A stretch of 64,000 bases of DNA from Boletus sp. NGJ (GCA_019096195.1 JAGTXK010000219.1:930001-994000), one strand, 5' to 3'; positions 31,906 to 43,726 are shown, numbered from the stretch's first letter. Numbers and translations are program-made. The notes: generated by a model not told the origin, from the sequence alone.

Positions 31906-33067
31906 CCCGGGCCGACCTCTGGAAGCTGTTCTGTCAGGTGCGTGCTTGCCAACATCGTGGTCCATCGGCTTATCATCTGTCCCCGATGCGACATAGTCCG
32001 TGTTATCAATCTGTCCTCATGCGTCCTCACCCACCCCCGCCCCCACCCCCCTATTGCTGCCAGTCTGTAGTTAGACATTTGTTAGGTCTACTCCCGAGGT
32101 GCTGCAGTACGCGCAACCCGTCATTCCGGAACATTAATGAACAAGCGCGGTGGCGTCATGCGCGTTCGAGTGCCCTGTACAAGGTTAAGTTCATGCACCT
32201 CATAATCAAATTCACATTTCATAATGGCGAGTCTCCGGTGCCCGTATACCGAGAGCCAACATACACTGCATCTGATCTAGCCTGACCGTTACATGTCATC
32301 GTCATGTTCCGCCGTCCAATCGTTTGTGCCATCTTTCTCCTCCGAATGACCTTACCGGAATCTTGCCATGCTGCTCACACGCTTTCCTCGCCCAGTTTCA
32401 CCACACCTTACCCGCACTCCTCCGACACGTTCTTTCCTTCTCGCTCGCCACTGTCCCATTCCTGCCTTTTCTGGTCGCTTCCCTCATGCGTGTACTTTCT
32501 CAAGCACGTGAAATTCATCTTTCTTCTTGTTTATTGCCACGATTTGTACGTCTTTGAATATTCTTGTTTGAGATTCTCACCTTGGATGCCCTTCTAAACT
32601 CTCGGTTATCCGTACCCCATCAGCCATCCTCTTATCTCTTTAATGGCAAGGCTCGTGTCAATTCCAGCGTGCCACTACGACGCCAATCCGCATGTTCCAT
32701 GGGTAAATCAGCGCTTATGCTCAACGCGTGTTGTTCCTCGATCACGTCGGCCTCGACTTAACTGCCGCATCGGACTTTACTCCACTCAAAAGACTCCAGA
32801 AACTTAATGAATCTGACTTCTCGCGGCCACACGTTTGTTGCCTCATACTCATCCTTGATCTGTCACAACAATGTCCACGTTGCGATAAATTCGTCATACA
32901 GCGGAAAAAGAAAAGAAAAGAAAAAAGAAAGCAAGACTATCTTGTGAAATGTTATTCAAATCTCGCCCTATAAAGAGTCCATCCTACCCGGCCAGTCATC
33001 TGCAGAGTTGGCTCAGCCCACCTCCCCTTTCCTCAGAAAGCATCCCAGTCATCTTTCTACCCTCGCG
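31906..33067. other. Long intergenic stretch
   Basis: About 1.16 kb without a gene I can support. A T/C-rich strand composition runs through 32290-32620, a purine tract AAAAGAAAAGAAAAGAAAAAAGAAAG lies near 32905-32930, and TATAAAGAG at 32970 is about 98 bp before the DUF6593 gene. Frames here are short and show no conserved-looking sequence. Confidence 0.4.
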
Positions 33068-33877
33068 ATGGCGGCTTCGACGAACGATGTTTTGTCCTGG
33101 ACAAACCAAGATCCCCGTGAGAGCCAACTCTTCAATACGTGGGGTGTTCTCTACCGCTTTGCGGTTCAGTCCTTTCCTTACACCTTGGCGTCGGCGATCC
33201 TGACAACCCACCGCAGACCGTAGTGAGCGGCAGCGGGCAAAGCACCACCACTCTGTGGCGGGCGGTGCGCGCCAACAGGGAGGATCGCGTTGCGAAGCTC
33301 GAGTGGGCTTCCAACGGCGGTCTTGGGCGAGCAGTGATCGGCAAGGTAAGGGAAGGAAGTGGGGGAAAATACATGCACGTTGTCTGATCAATATGTATCT
33401 GACAGAACGCGGTCCCGATGTCCGACCTCGTCCGCCCTGATCCTCGCCATCCGGTATGTTATCATCTGCGCAATACCTCGGATGCGACGCTCATCGCGTG
33501 ACTAGGGCGCTCGGATTTTCAACGCGCCCGATGGCCTACAATATCGTTGGCGGCCGTCTTCCAACACCCCTGACGTTTTGGTATGTTCCGAGCGCGCCAT
33601 CTTGCATGCAACTGACGGTCCACTCGCAGCTGGAGGACCCAGCGGGAAATGTTGTCGCTTTCTTCCGGCCCACGAGGGCCACCCGCTATCAGATCGGGGA
33701 TGTCTACGGGGAGCTGCACTTTCTCCGGAACGCGGGTGCGGGAACGATAGTGAGGTTCCTTTCCAGTAGTCACGTCATCGTACTCATGTTCCTTGACCTT
33801 AGACACACCCACCCATGATGGACACGGTTACGGTAACAGCCATGCTTTACCGATTTTGCCAGGCATTTGGTCTTTGA
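33068..33877 (+). CDS. DUF6593-domain protein
   Basis: Exons give MAASTNDVLSWTNQDPRESQLFNTWGVLYRF, then GSGQSTTTLWRAVRANREDRVAKLEWASNG, NAVPMSDLVRPDPRHP, FNAPDGLQYRWRPS, LEDPAGNVVAFFRPTRATRY, QIGDVYGELHFLRNAGAGT and finally DTVTVTAMLYRFCQAFGL. The YRWRPSS, L.D.AGNVVAFFRPTR and MDTVTVTAMLYRFC blocks are typical of the DUF6593 family, a small beta-rich domain expanded in Agaricomycetes and of unknown function. About 190 residues and five short introns (introns near 33164-33220, 33345-33405, 33451-33508 and two more). No signal peptide. Confidence 0.82.
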
Positions 33878-34179
33878 CGTCGCACTCTCCTCCATTCACA
33901 TTGTAAACTAGATCGGAGACACGCTCTCCATCATACCTATCCACGGTGACCTGTACATGTGTACTATAATTGACATGCAATGCACAAATTTCACCCGAAA
34001 CAGCTGGTGTTCCTTTTACGCAGTCAGATGACGCCTCCATCCATGTCACGCAACACGGGTTTTACGCCACACGTGGGGAAACACGATGCACGGCCAAACC
34101 TCTTACAAGTCAGAGCGACGACATTCATTTACGATCAATCGGCTGATAACAAGCACATAAAGTGATCTTTCGTGCGTGC
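33878..34179. other. Convergent intergenic region
   Basis: 302 bp between convergent 3' ends of the DUF6593 gene (+) and the AhpD-like gene (-). No coding signal; presumably both terminators. Confidence 0.4.
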
Positions 34180-35335
34180 TCACAGCTTGGCCCCTGCAAG
34201 GATCTCCTGTTCACCCGCTGTCACAGCATCAATGACCTCATCGACCTTGCGAATGACCCATTCTGTCCCCTCGTCACTGGCGAGAAATTTGTCCTCCTCA
34301 TTCAGGTTCTCTTCATAACGAGCCTTGAGGAGACCGAAGACATGACTGGTGAGCTGAGGACCGACTCTTCCTTCGGCTCGAAGTGTAGCAATTCCGACAA
34401 CCGAGCCCAAGGCCCGAGTGAGATTGCCTTGCTCCAGGTCTCCTCGCGGCAGAGGGGACAGGATCGTACCGTAGGCCTGGATGATAAACGCTAAATAAAG
34501 ATGCAGATTTAGTATTCATCAAACTCGAGGCACGTCATGCAAACGAGGCGATGCGACAGATTGTCATCAAACGGGGGGGAAAGATAAGACCACGGGGTAA
34601 GATGGAATCGAATACGTACTGATGAAATCGGGATGAAGTGCCCCCAATTTGTTGTACAACTTGACAGCATGAGGTTCATAAATGGACTTCCACAAGCCCA
34701 TACCTCTTTGGATGGTCGCCTCAATGTTCTCTGTGCTGGCTTCCCTGCGTGCGAGCAACGCTAGCGCCTCGTGCCGGCTATGTGAAACTAGATCTCACTT
34801 CTCACCTGTTTGAGTGCTTTCGTAACGCAGCGTATACGTCGTCTTCCAGCGCGTCCTTTAAGCCCGTCAAGGACAGGATCGTCTAAATTACAGTCCGTTT
34901 TATCAACTCTCTAGGAGTGAAAGCCTTGGTCCATAGACTTACCCGAGGTACGCCAACGAAGATGACGCTCTTCAACGCGGCCTCGCGCATCATGGCAGCT
35001 CTGTCCACGGCTTCGGTAAAGCTCCTTCGTGTCTCAGGCAGGCTTGGGTCGGTCCTAGTTATGAACCGATAGAGGTGTCCCACAGACGCGGCTCTGTTGG
35101 TGGTAAGGAGTGTGCATGTCTGTCATTTCGGGCTCAATGGGGCGCTGTTCAATTAGCATAAAGATCGTGTACTCGCCGAGAGGACGAGCCAACCGTTCTC
35201 TGCATTCCGTTGCCTGGCCTCGTTGAGCGCACTCGTGAACACGCAGTGCAGCCTTTCCGCAGGGGGACTTGGCCATGCCTCCGGGTTGCGCAACGTCAAG
35301 AGTTGCCTGACCACGGCGGGGAGGTGTTTGACCAT
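34180..35335 (-). CDS. AhpD-like / carboxymuconolactone decarboxylase-fold protein
   Basis: Starts MVKHLPAVVRQLLTLRNPEAWPSPP, then LHCVFTSALNEARQRNAENGWLVLS, SVGHLYRFITRTDPSLPETRRSFTEAVDRAAMMREAALKSVIFVGVPR, ASTENIEATIQRGMGLWKSIYEPHAVKLYNKLGALHPDFIS, AFIIQAYGTILSPLP and LGSVVGIATLRAEGRVGPQLTSHVFGLLKARYEENL, ending VTAGEQEILAGAKL. The all-helical pattern with HPDF...AYG...LSP and GPQLTSHVFG fits the fungal AhpD-like superfamily. I see no CxxC redox pair, so peroxidase activity is doubtful. Five or so introns; start chosen at the first ATG before the helical domain. Confidence 0.78.
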
Positions 35336-35686
35336 TTCCGACACTAGGAGGTCAGAATCTTGGCGTGTCCACCCTGTTTCTATACGACGGGACGAGTGGG
35401 AATACCTTTCCGCACATAATCCTCGTGACATTGTTCAGATGTGGTGAATTCTCCCGCAGCAAATATCCAAAGATGGATACAATTTCCAGTCACCTTGTTC
35501 AACAAGCTACATCGTTGACAACATATGTATCCAGCACAAGAGATGAAGCACAACGAAAGCACGCATCATTATGCGCGACCAAAAAACGTAACGAGCAAGA
35601 AATGCAAAGAAAAAACCGTCTACGGTGGAGGGTATCAGAGTGAATATTCCACAAGTTGCAAGTGAATGCCCGTTACTCTATAACAC
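35336..35686. other. Intergenic, tandem minus-strand genes
   Basis: 351 bp upstream of the AhpD-like gene and downstream of the GH128 gene. Nothing coding was seen. A short upstream segment near 35400-35431 could be 5' UTR exon sequence. Confidence 0.35.
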
Positions 35687-36979
35687 TTAGCCAAAGTAGT
35701 AGTAGGCCAGATCAGTGGGAGTACCCGCGGAGGTCATCAAAGCATTATTTGTGTCGACACCTTGGAGATCGCTCACCTCACCTGAAATCTTGTGAGTTGA
35801 TATAGGATAGAGTAGCAAAGGGGATTCACCAAAGGGACATGCTCCCTGCATCCACTCAGTGTTAGCGATGAATGCGGTAACCGTTCCGGCATAATTCCAA
35901 ACTTGACTCATGTCAGGGTAGGTGGCGTGGCTGAAGTCCTTTAGAACGAATTAGTTGATACGCCAAGTCATGCAACAGGTGAACGGACCGTGTCAGCAAA
36001 CTCAGTGATCATAACAGGCATGTTGTAACTGTTATGGAGCTGGGTGGCATAGTCGATAAGATGCTGAGGGTCCGTGGTATAAGCGTGGAAAGCCATAAAA
36101 TCCACCTGGGAACAAAATTTAGATGCTGTGATTGGTTGCTATCGCACATGTGACGTACGATGCAACCACCCGCACACGCAGAGAAAAATTGCTGGTACCA
36201 AGCAAGGCCAGCGTCGTCATCCGTGCAGGCAGGGGAGCCAAGTGTGTAGCCAAGTTGTTTGAGAGGATTCATGTATAGCATCCAGAGGTTGGCAGCACTC
36301 TGAGGTGACATGTTGGACTGGGAGGGCTCATTTGGCCTGCAGAGCGGCTAAGAATGGGAGACGAGAGGAACGCAGAAATAACCTACTCATTGAAGCCAAG
36401 GGCATATTTGGCGTAATCTTGGACGACCGTTTCAAGCCAACCCGAGACGGAATTGGAACCCCAGAGCATCGGCATATAATTAAGTCCAGGATATTGGTCA
36501 AGGCCGCTAGGCTTGGTAGGGCCCCAATTGTAGATACTAAAGACGGATGTGGTATCAGCGGATCTCGAAAGGGAGGATGAAGCTTACTATTGGACGTTGG
36601 GAAGGTTAGCAAAGTTTCCCAAATAAGCAGGATCGGCGTTCCAGGCAAGACCGAACTTCTTATTCGAACCGGTGGAGGTAGCGGTGGAGGAGGTTGTGGA
36701 GGGGGCTGGAGGGGGTGTAGTCGAAGTGGGAGGCGAAAGAGAGGGGGTAGAAGTAGGAAGAGAAGAAGGGACAAGAGACGAGGTTGGCCTGGGCTGGCAG
36801 CGACCGGATGAGCTGGGAGTGGAAGAGTCGCGCTTGCGCTTGGCAACGGCCTCGTGAGCGTGTGCGTGACGGGCGACTTGAGCACGGTCAGCAACGAGGG
36901 CGTTTACGTGGACAGGGCCGGAAGAAAGAGCGACGAGAGCGACGAAGGCAAGGAAGCTGAGCAGTTTGAGCGCAGCCAT
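35687..36979 (-). CDS. Secreted GH128 beta-glucanase (Asl1-like catalytic core)
   Basis: The ATG at 36979 starts a clear signal peptide MAALKLLSFLAFVALVALSSG. A Ser/Thr/Pro linker with PTSTPSLSPPTSTTPPP follows (residues about 60-100), then the catalytic core: KKFGLAWNADP, YNWGPTKPSGLDQYPGLNYMPMLWG, YALGFNEPNEPSQSNMSP, LWMLYMNPLKQLGYTLGSPAC, WYQQFFSACAGGCIV, DFMAFHAYTTDPQHLI, YNMPVMITEFADT and AFIANTEWMQG. GH128 enzymes cleave beta-1,3-glucan; the likely acid and nucleophile are the Glu residues in GFNEPNE and ITEFAD. About 350 residues, at least five introns. Likely acts in the cell wall or outside the cell. Confidence 0.9.
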
Positions 36980-37336
36980 GGCTAAAGAGAGTGTCACAGG
37001 CCTTGTGTGGTATGAAAGTAACTACTTTTTGGAAGCGAGCAGAAACTGATTATATGGGCTTACCTTATGTAATAACTCCCACGAACCCACTGCAGTCTGT
37101 CATTTGACACGACAGCGACGACGACGACGACGACGAAAAGATGCTACATAGTAATTAGGGCGGGAGTGAATGTCATGGAAACATGAGCAGACCGCTAGTG
37201 TTTGTTTGCGTAATCGTACAAATAAGGCCGCGTGCCCGCTGCACCGTTCTTTTCTTCAACCTCCAAGTTTGACACGAAGAATCGGTTCATCCATTGTTCA
37301 TCCCCCCCAAAGTTCCATTAGTTCATCCCTCTCAGC
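36980..37336. promoter_or_regulatory. Divergent promoter region, GH128 / RRM protein
   Basis: A 357-bp spacer between divergent starts. It contains the (CGA)n microsatellite noted separately and no other clear element. Confidence 0.35.
37116..37136. repeat. (CGA)n microsatellite
   Basis: Seven tandem CGA triplets in the noncoding spacer between GH128 and the RRM gene. Not within any reading frame I call. Confidence 0.8.
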
Positions 37337-38495
37337 ATGTCCGCTGCCCAAGCCGCCCATGTCACTGAAAACGGCGTGCCTCCGGCTACGCAAGACCCTC
37401 TCATCGAAGAAGCACCCGGTTTCAAGGTACTGCTCCCAGATCCGCACTCTCATTTCCTCATCCTATCCCTTCCAGGTCTTCGCTGGAAATCTTGCGTACT
37501 CCACCACGGATGAAGGGCTGAAGACTTTCTTTGCGCCCGTACGGAGCGACATGTAATTACCATCGTGTGCTTCCTATTTCTCCCCCGCTCATCCTCCCTA
37601 GCATCTCAGCACACGTCATCCTGCGCGGTGCCCGCTCCGCAGGTTATGGCTTTGTCGCCGTGTCCAGCGCAGAGGCTGCCCAAAAGGCAGTCGAGTCCCT
37701 CGACGGACAAGAACTCGATGGTCGCAAGGTCATCGTCGAGATTGCCAAGCCAGCCGAAGAAAAGGACAAGGAGAAAAAGGAGAAAAAGGCCAAGAGACGT
37801 CCAGGCAGGCGCGGTGCCAAGGCCGTGCCCGGCGAAGTCACCGAGGCCGAGGCAAATGGCGACGTCAAGACGGATGACGCTGCTACTGCCCCCGGTACCG
37901 ACGGAGCAGCCAAGCCCAAGAAAAAGAAGAAAAAGACCGCTGTATGTCTTGTTCGCTTGATCATTCATCTCCCGCACTTCTCATCGCGCTCGATTAGCGT
38001 AAGCCAAAGCGCAAGGCTGCTGCGACTGCAGAAGGCGAGGTGCCCCAGGACGACAACGATGCACCTGTCGCCGAAGGTGCAACTGACAACTCAGCCGCCA
38101 AAAAACAGTCTCGCACAAGAAAGCCCAGAGCACCACGTCTTCATCGCCCAGCCGGTGAAGATCCAGTTGGCGATCCCTCCAAGACTATGTTGTTCGTCGC
38201 CAACCTTGGCTTCAACATCGATGACGACGGTTTATCTGCCCTCTTCACCGAGGTCGGCATCAATGTCGTCTCTGCCCGCGTGGTCCGTAGGAAGTTTGGA
38301 CAGCCTAGGAGAAGCAAAGGTTATGGCTTCGTCGACGTTGGCAACGAAGAAGAGCAACAGAAGGCCATCGAGGCAATCCAAGGCAAAGAAGTTGGTGGCC
38401 GTGCCATCGCTGTCAAGATCGCTGTCAATGCCACCAAGGAAGAGGAAATTGATAACACCGGCCTCGAGGCTGACGCGAACGCTCCAGCGGCCTGA
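37337..38495 (+). CDS. Two-RRM RNA-binding protein
   Basis: Starts MSAAQAAHVTENGVPPATQD. RRM1 reads KVFAGNLAYSTTDEGLKTFFAPV (RNP2 VFAGNL) and, after an intron, SAHVILRGARSAGYGFVAVSSAE (RNP1 GYGFVAV). A Lys/Glu-rich linker KEKKEKKAKRRPGRRG follows. RRM2 reads TMLFVANLGFNIDDDGLSALF and RSKGYGFVDVGNEEEQQKAI. The tail is acidic. The protein is about 330 residues with introns near 37426-37476, 37550-37602 and 37941-37998. The organisation, with two RRMs spaced by a basic linker, is like Sbp1- or Rnp24-type proteins. RNA target unknown. Confidence 0.85.
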
Positions 38496-38801
38496 ATGCG
38501 CTCATATGATCATAACTCCAGATCCCTCTCTTGGCTTCATTATTATTTAACGCACACCGAGTACCAGTTTCTTAGTATTGTTCTTTTGCTAAGTTTTCCG
38601 CGATTTTCACGAGCGTAATTCAATCTCCGTGTCGGCGGTCTGGTGCTGTTTTCTTCCACAAACTTGTAGTGTCGCTTTCGTCAACCTGATATGCGACTTG
38701 CTACGTACTTTGATGGCTATTGATGACCCGTTCATGTCCACAGAAAACTCGTCGGTGTGAGCGTCTGATGTTTGTTCGCCCATCTTTGATCGTGCTACAT
38801 C
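38496..38801. other. Intergenic, tandem genes
   Basis: 306 bp with no coding signal. It holds the RRM gene 3' UTR and the GPATCH11 promoter. No TATA box was recognised. Confidence 0.35.
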
Positions 38802-40028
38802 ATGTCAGATGAGGACTATCTGTCTGACAAGTTCCTTGTCGAGGCTGTTGCTTCGTCCTCTCAACCAAAGACATACGCTCAAAGACGCCAAGAGTCCTTG
38901 AACCAGGGTCGTATCAAAAATGAACAGAACCGACTCAAGAGTCGTCGCCAGCGCGAGCAGGACTCCAGGGAAGAGGGTCTCCGTAAGAGCCTCTTTGAGC
39001 GCGCGAAAGAAGACAGCAAAGGAGGAAAGAACAAGGCACTGGGGATCATGCTCAAAATGGGTTTCAAGATAGGCCAATCTTTGGGTCAGAGGGAGGGCTC
39101 GCCAGCCCGTGAGGGTATCTCTTCCCCCGGCCCCTCGGGGAGCGAAACAAGAGAATCTTCTGAGCCCACGGAACGACGGAATATATCACCAGATTTAACA
39201 CACAGAGCTGAACCGCTCCCCCTGAATGAATGGTCAGGTTCGTCGTGATACACGTATCATCGCACGCCCTGTTTCATCTTGGTTATAGGCAAGAAAGGAA
39301 TTGGATTAGGGAAACGTACGAGGTCACCCGGTGCCTCCGATCGCTTGGCAAAGATGGCAAAGATGGCTGAAGATGCCAGTAAAGAGAACTTTCGAGACTT
39401 CAGTCGCCGTGAATACGAAGAAAGGCGCGCGGAAGCGCGTTTGACCCCTGCACAACGGACTTGTACGACCCTTGATGAAACGGCCGGAATCACAGTCAGT
39501 GTTCTGCTCATGTCTTGCACCTTGTTGGATGTTCATTCGTTCTGCCGTCACCCATCAGTTTAATGTCCTCTGGATCAATCCAAACGACGTTGATTCCATC
39601 CCCAAAGGCTTGATGGACGCCCTTTTGGAGTATACACAGGGCATCTCTCTGGTACCTTCCGGGAGAGGTAACGAAGCGACTCGCTTACGCGATCAGATGC
39701 GCGCAGATGCACTGCAACTCGTTACTGGTGACGAAGACGACAATGCATCAAACGACCATAACGAGATGAACAAGGCGATACAACAAGAGGACTTTCCGGT
39801 AGAAACGGTAGAAGAAGCTGCTCATTTTTTCCGTCTCGGGGTATGCCGCAATGCTTTGTCCCTGTAGGAGACTGACTTTCGCCACCACAGCCTCGAGATC
39901 GGCTGAGCTTAGTCTTGACATACCTTCGAGACAAATATGCATATTGCTTTTGGTGTGGGACCAAGTACGAGGATGATGGTGACCTGGAGAAACATTGTCC
40001 TGGGCCCAATGAAGATGATCACGACTGA
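38802..40028 (+). CDS. GPATCH11: G-patch domain protein 11 with C-terminal DUF4187
   Basis: Begins MSDEDYLSDKFLVEA; the G-patch follows at about residues 75-100 (IMLKMGFKIGQSLGQREG) and continues in exon 2 as KKGIGLGKRTRSP. DUF4187 closes the protein: EAAHFFRLGPRDRLSLVLTYLRDKYAYCFWCGTKYEDDGDLEKHCPGPNEDDHD, with the zinc-finger-like CFWC...H..C pattern. This architecture is that of GPATCH11/CENP-Y, a putative activator of a DEAH splicing helicase. About 340 residues, three introns (near 39239-39288, 39495-39559, 39840-39890). Complete. Confidence 0.9.
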
Positions 40029-40265
40029 CGTCGAGCACTTGGGAAAGAGCTAACTAGTCGAAATGTCAGAATGTGTAAGGAACGCATGCTATTGGTGGTG
40101 TACAAGTGAGAGTCCAGGGATCGTAGAATAGAATATACGTTTAGTCCGTGACGAGGGAAGTAAAGAGCGCGTGTACCGGCTACTGGCGATAGGTACGAAG
40201 AGAGATTGTTCTTTGCCATTTATGAAGGATAAAGGGTCGATGGTCTGGGGAGAAACCACCATCCG

Positions 40266-40937
40266 TCAATGAAAAACCGGAGCAGGCAAAAGCGATGGTA
40301 AGACGATAGTTTCAGGTCGATCAGCCTGCACCTGATGAGGAAAGGTTGCTGTTATCGGAGAATTCTGCGGTGTTCTACGACGAGCATAACCCGAGATGGG
40401 AGTGGTAGCATGTAACTCCCGGGAATTCTTGGCAGATTGCAACGGAGAAGGCTTGTTTCGGGCAGGTGAAGAGGACAAGCGTGGGGAAGCAGACTGAGGA
40501 GACACATGTCAGGTCCGCGGATCACGAAGGGGAGTTTAAGCGACATACCCTCCGCCCGTTTTCTACCTCTTCAACAGATGGGGCCAGTGCGGAGCTGCTC
40601 TGCCTAGCAGAGGGCTGTACATGCATTCAGAGAAACCATTGTGAGAATGGGGCGGAATGCTCACGCTGGGGGAGATATAAGGTGAAAACCGGACGGCTCG
40701 TAAACGGGAGCCATGCCGCCGATCTACCTCCACGTCTCGTGAGATGGATTCGGAGGATATAATGAAGGATGGTGATATTGGGCTGCAGCCTGGATTTGAA
40801 CTGCCAAGAGAGGACGCGGATGAACAGGAGCCTGAGCGAGAACGTGGTGTGGTGATGCGGGGTGGAGAAGGTTTTGCATCGTTGTCGAGACCGAGAGAAG
40901 CCATGAGTTCGATGAAGGAGGGAAGTGCACTAGCCAT
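40266..40937 (-). CDS. Small disordered protein with SFIELMASLGL motif
   Basis: Three exons (40549-40599 between 40728-40937 and 40266-40493) join in phase to 162 residues. The N-terminus is MASALPSFIELMASLGLDNDAK, a short hydrophobic helix; the rest is Ser/Pro/Arg-rich, with the middle exon coding SSSALAPSVEEVENGRR and the last NSRELHATTPISGYARRRTPQNSP. The introns are 128 and 55 bp. Such 'FxELMASLGL' N-termini recur in basidiomycete small proteins, as far as I recall, but the role is unknown. Confidence 0.6.
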
Positions 40938-41507
40938 TTGGGCGGAAACGGGGGCGGGTGTGTGTCGTCGTAAAGGCGGCCTTGGAGGGAGTAGGGTGGA
41001 GGAAGGGCATAGTTATAAGGAAGGCGCCTTGGAGACGGCCCACGGTTGTCACGTATGAACGGTCGTCAAATCCACGAGCGTAACCTTCCACTGTGTCCTC
41101 CAGCCTGCACGGCCAACAATAGGAACGCAAACTGGTCGGCAAGGTGATCATCCTCACTGGGACAATTAACACAGCTTTCCCGTCCCGGTTCGGAACCGGG
41201 CGTCAGAGAGACCTGCGACAGGAAAAAAGAAAAAAAAAAAAGGGGGGGGGAGGGAGTAGCCAAGGCTGTGAAGATAAGATATTGAAGAGGGTCAAAGGAA
41301 AAACCGGCCTGGCACTGGACATCGTTTGTATGCTGGATTGTCGTCCTGGGCAACCAGTGAGCGCTGCGCCGTGATTATGGCAATTACAAACGCGCCGTCT
41401 CCATAACATGGACCCAGGATAAAATTAATGGGGGCTGTGCAGCCTGCGATGTCACGTGTCACAACCTAGGCGTCGCTAATAGGCTCCTGCTCGCCTTCCA
41501 AGCAGCC
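40938..41507. other. Intergenic, divergent, with A/G-run and palindrome
   Basis: 570 bp between the small disordered-protein gene (-) and RPB12 (+). It has a poly-A/poly-G run at 41222-41255 and a perfect palindromic stem CCCGGTTC/GAACCGGG at about 41183-41199. CACGTG and CCAATC-like motifs near 41450-41520 lie close to the RPB12 start. No coding sequence was supported. Confidence 0.4.
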
Positions 41508-41814
41508 ATGAACCAATCAAGCCAGCAAAACACGTCTAGCGGGGGTGCAGGTTTCGCTCAAAATCCCCGTCAGGAGATGGAATACATTTGCGCAGGTAGC
41601 GTCATCTGCCTCTGCTGGCACTGTTGCATTATCTGACAAACATTTAAAGATTGTGGCGCAAAAAACGTGATAAAATCAAGGGAGCCCATTCGTTGTCGAG
41701 AGTGTGGTCACCGGATCATGTACAAGAAGAGGACGAAAGGAAGTAAGCCTCTCCTCTCTCTACTGGTACATGCGTTCAAGGTTTCCGCCAGTGGTCCAAT
41801 TCGAGGCACGGTGA
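41508..41814 (+). CDS. RPC10: RNA polymerases I/II/III shared subunit Rpb12 (RPABC4)
   Basis: Exons 41508-41595, 41650-41742 and 41792-41814 join in phase to 67 residues; yeast has 70. The core [36 protein letters not shown] is the family signature with the four zinc cysteines in CADC and CREC, and the end MVQFEAR is nearly invariant. Intron lengths 54 and 49 bp. The Ser/Gln N-terminal tail is normal for fungi. A very short gene that a simple ORF search would miss. Confidence 0.96.
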
Positions 41815-42249
41815 TCACTCCCGTCGCCGTCCGGGACTTGAGATTGTTACTTTGCAGTGCAATCACACATTTGACTCTACTGGGTTATAACCCATGCATA
41901 ATGTTGAACTGGATATGCCGAGGCTGGGAGCAGAGTGCGAGTCATCGGCATCGCATGTATGGTACGGAACAATACATGTTTCCATGAACGTGATGGAAGA
42001 GTGTTTGAAAGAACTCTATCTATTGAGTCGAGATGCAGACATTCACTATGTATATAGTCGGCACCTCGACAAGTACGGATCTTAGCGATATCTAAATACG
42101 AGCATAAGCTATGCATGACTACATTAATGTACTCACCCCGCTCTAAAACGGAGTATCGGGGAGACTAATAACTACAATTCTGTACAGTATAGTTAATGGT
42201 TTATTAACTGGCGATTTGCTCGTGTGACAAGAAAAAAAGATGGCTAACC
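41815..42249. other. Intergenic, convergent
   Basis: 435 bp between the 3' ends of RPB12 (+) and the second DUF6593 gene (-). AT-richer than its surroundings. No coding signal was seen. Confidence 0.4.
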
Positions 42250-42989
42250 TCACCACTTGCCCAGAATTTTGAACCAAATGTTCAGAAAGCAAGTTACAAC
42301 AATGCGGTCCAGCATAGTGACGCAACGAGGAGCAACATTGAGTTTTCTATTATCCCCAGACCACACTGCTACGTGCTTATCCTTTGAGTCGATACACTGG
42401 ACGTGACGCTTGGGTAAGCAGTTGTACGATGCTGAAAGAAAGTCACACTCACCAACATGTCGCTTCCATTTTCTCCAAGTCTCCACTTGTACTCCATTCC
42501 GGATGCTTTAAACCGCCGGGATCTACTCAGCCACATCTCAGTACAGTATCTTAACGCTGCAGGTTTCAGGAACTTACTGGCCACCGTTCTTTGTTTTGCG
42601 CAGGTCTTTCACAGAAACCTAGAAGCCAGAATAGTCATGGTCACCGGACGTGTACGGTGTAGGACGCGAATTACCTCGTCTACGCCAAACCACGCCGTAG
42701 CGTTGAAACTGGAAAACCACTCAATGTGGCCGGCCGTCTCGAATACCAAGGTATCTAGGTTCTTGCGATGGAAGGTCGTTGTTCCCATAGAGTGGCCAGT
42801 TAACGGATGCGAGAACTGAGGAAGGGCGTTTCAGCGTCAAGCCAGAGGGTAGAAAGGCAAAAGAAACACCTTGTAGAGCTCCAACTCCGCCGCGGCATTT
42901 TCTATCACCTGTAACACGCGAAAGGTACGCATGTCCGCGCTGCTATCGGTGCTGGAAACAAAGCGGAGTACAATATCAGAGTCGACCAT
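42250..42989 (-). CDS. Second DUF6593-like protein
   Basis: Exons on the minus strand read MVDSDIVLRFVSSTDSSADMRTFRVLQ and ELELYK, then after an intron HPLTGHSMGTTTFHRKNLDTLVFETAGHIEWFSSFNATAWFGVDE, KFLKPAALRYCTEMWLSRSRRFKASGMEYKWRLGENGSDML and, after another intron, CIDSKDKHVAVWSGDNRKLNVAPRCVTMLDRIVVTCFLNIWFKILGKW. The SRSRRFKASGMEYKWRL block and the closing helix ML.RIVVTCFL are typical of DUF6593; the first gene at 33.1 kb is a distant relative. About 180 residues, three or four introns. Confidence 0.72.
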
Positions 42990-43726
42990 ATCAACGTGAG
43001 CGGTGAGGTGCGAAGCGTATAGAGCAGACTTTCACTGGTTTACAGAGATTTTTCAAGAGTGTTTAGCGGATCGATTCAGGTGGACGATTTTATGGCATAC
43101 GTTTGCTTTGGGTTACAATAAATATGCAGACAATGTTTGATCCGAGTATAAACTGTTTTAGGAATGAACTCGGTTTAATAGAGGAGTGCGAAATGGATAC
43201 ATGCTTGCTCGCAAGTCGTTATTTGTACGTGATGCCACGACCAATGCACGATAAATTCAGGAGGATGAGGTCACGGGAGAGTAAACCGTTTGCTAGCGAC
43301 CAAGAGCTGTGTGCAAACTGACGAGGATACGCTAGTTCTCGTTCACCGAGATGGCGGATTCACAGCTGACGACCGGAACCTTGCTGACCAGAGTTTGTCC
43401 ATTCGGTTCCTGACGCGAAGGCTGCATGGAATATATGAGCGCCTCGAAGGAGGACCTCAGTCACCGGTTGCCCAGCCTTGAGACGTTTCCACGCGTTGTC
43501 GACGATGGAGTTGAGCCGCTGTTTCCGACATTGAAGTGGCTGTATACTACCTCAAATGTGCGTGGACCCTTACATCAGGGCTGATTCAGATTTATTGGGT
43601 GCGAATGGTAACACGATAGTACAAACAACTTGCGTATGTTGACAAGGAAACAATAATTTATCCAAGATCGTTGACTTGTCTCAGCAGGGATATAAAACTT
43701 TTTCAAGGATTCGGTCGGCAGCGACG
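42990..43726. other. Intergenic
   Basis: 737 bp. No reading frame looks coding. A TATA-like GATATAAAAC at about 43689-43698 sits 30-40 bp before the small ORF described next. The rest is AT-rich and without repeats that I noticed. Confidence 0.4.

Noticed and set aside
32304-32597. 97-codon plus-strand frame
   Set aside because: Composition follows the local T/C-rich strand, no splice partners and no recognisable protein features.
41183-41199. CCCGGTTC/GAACCGGG palindrome as part of a tRNA or terminator
   Set aside because: No tRNA arms around it and no gene end nearby; kept only as a note in the spacer.
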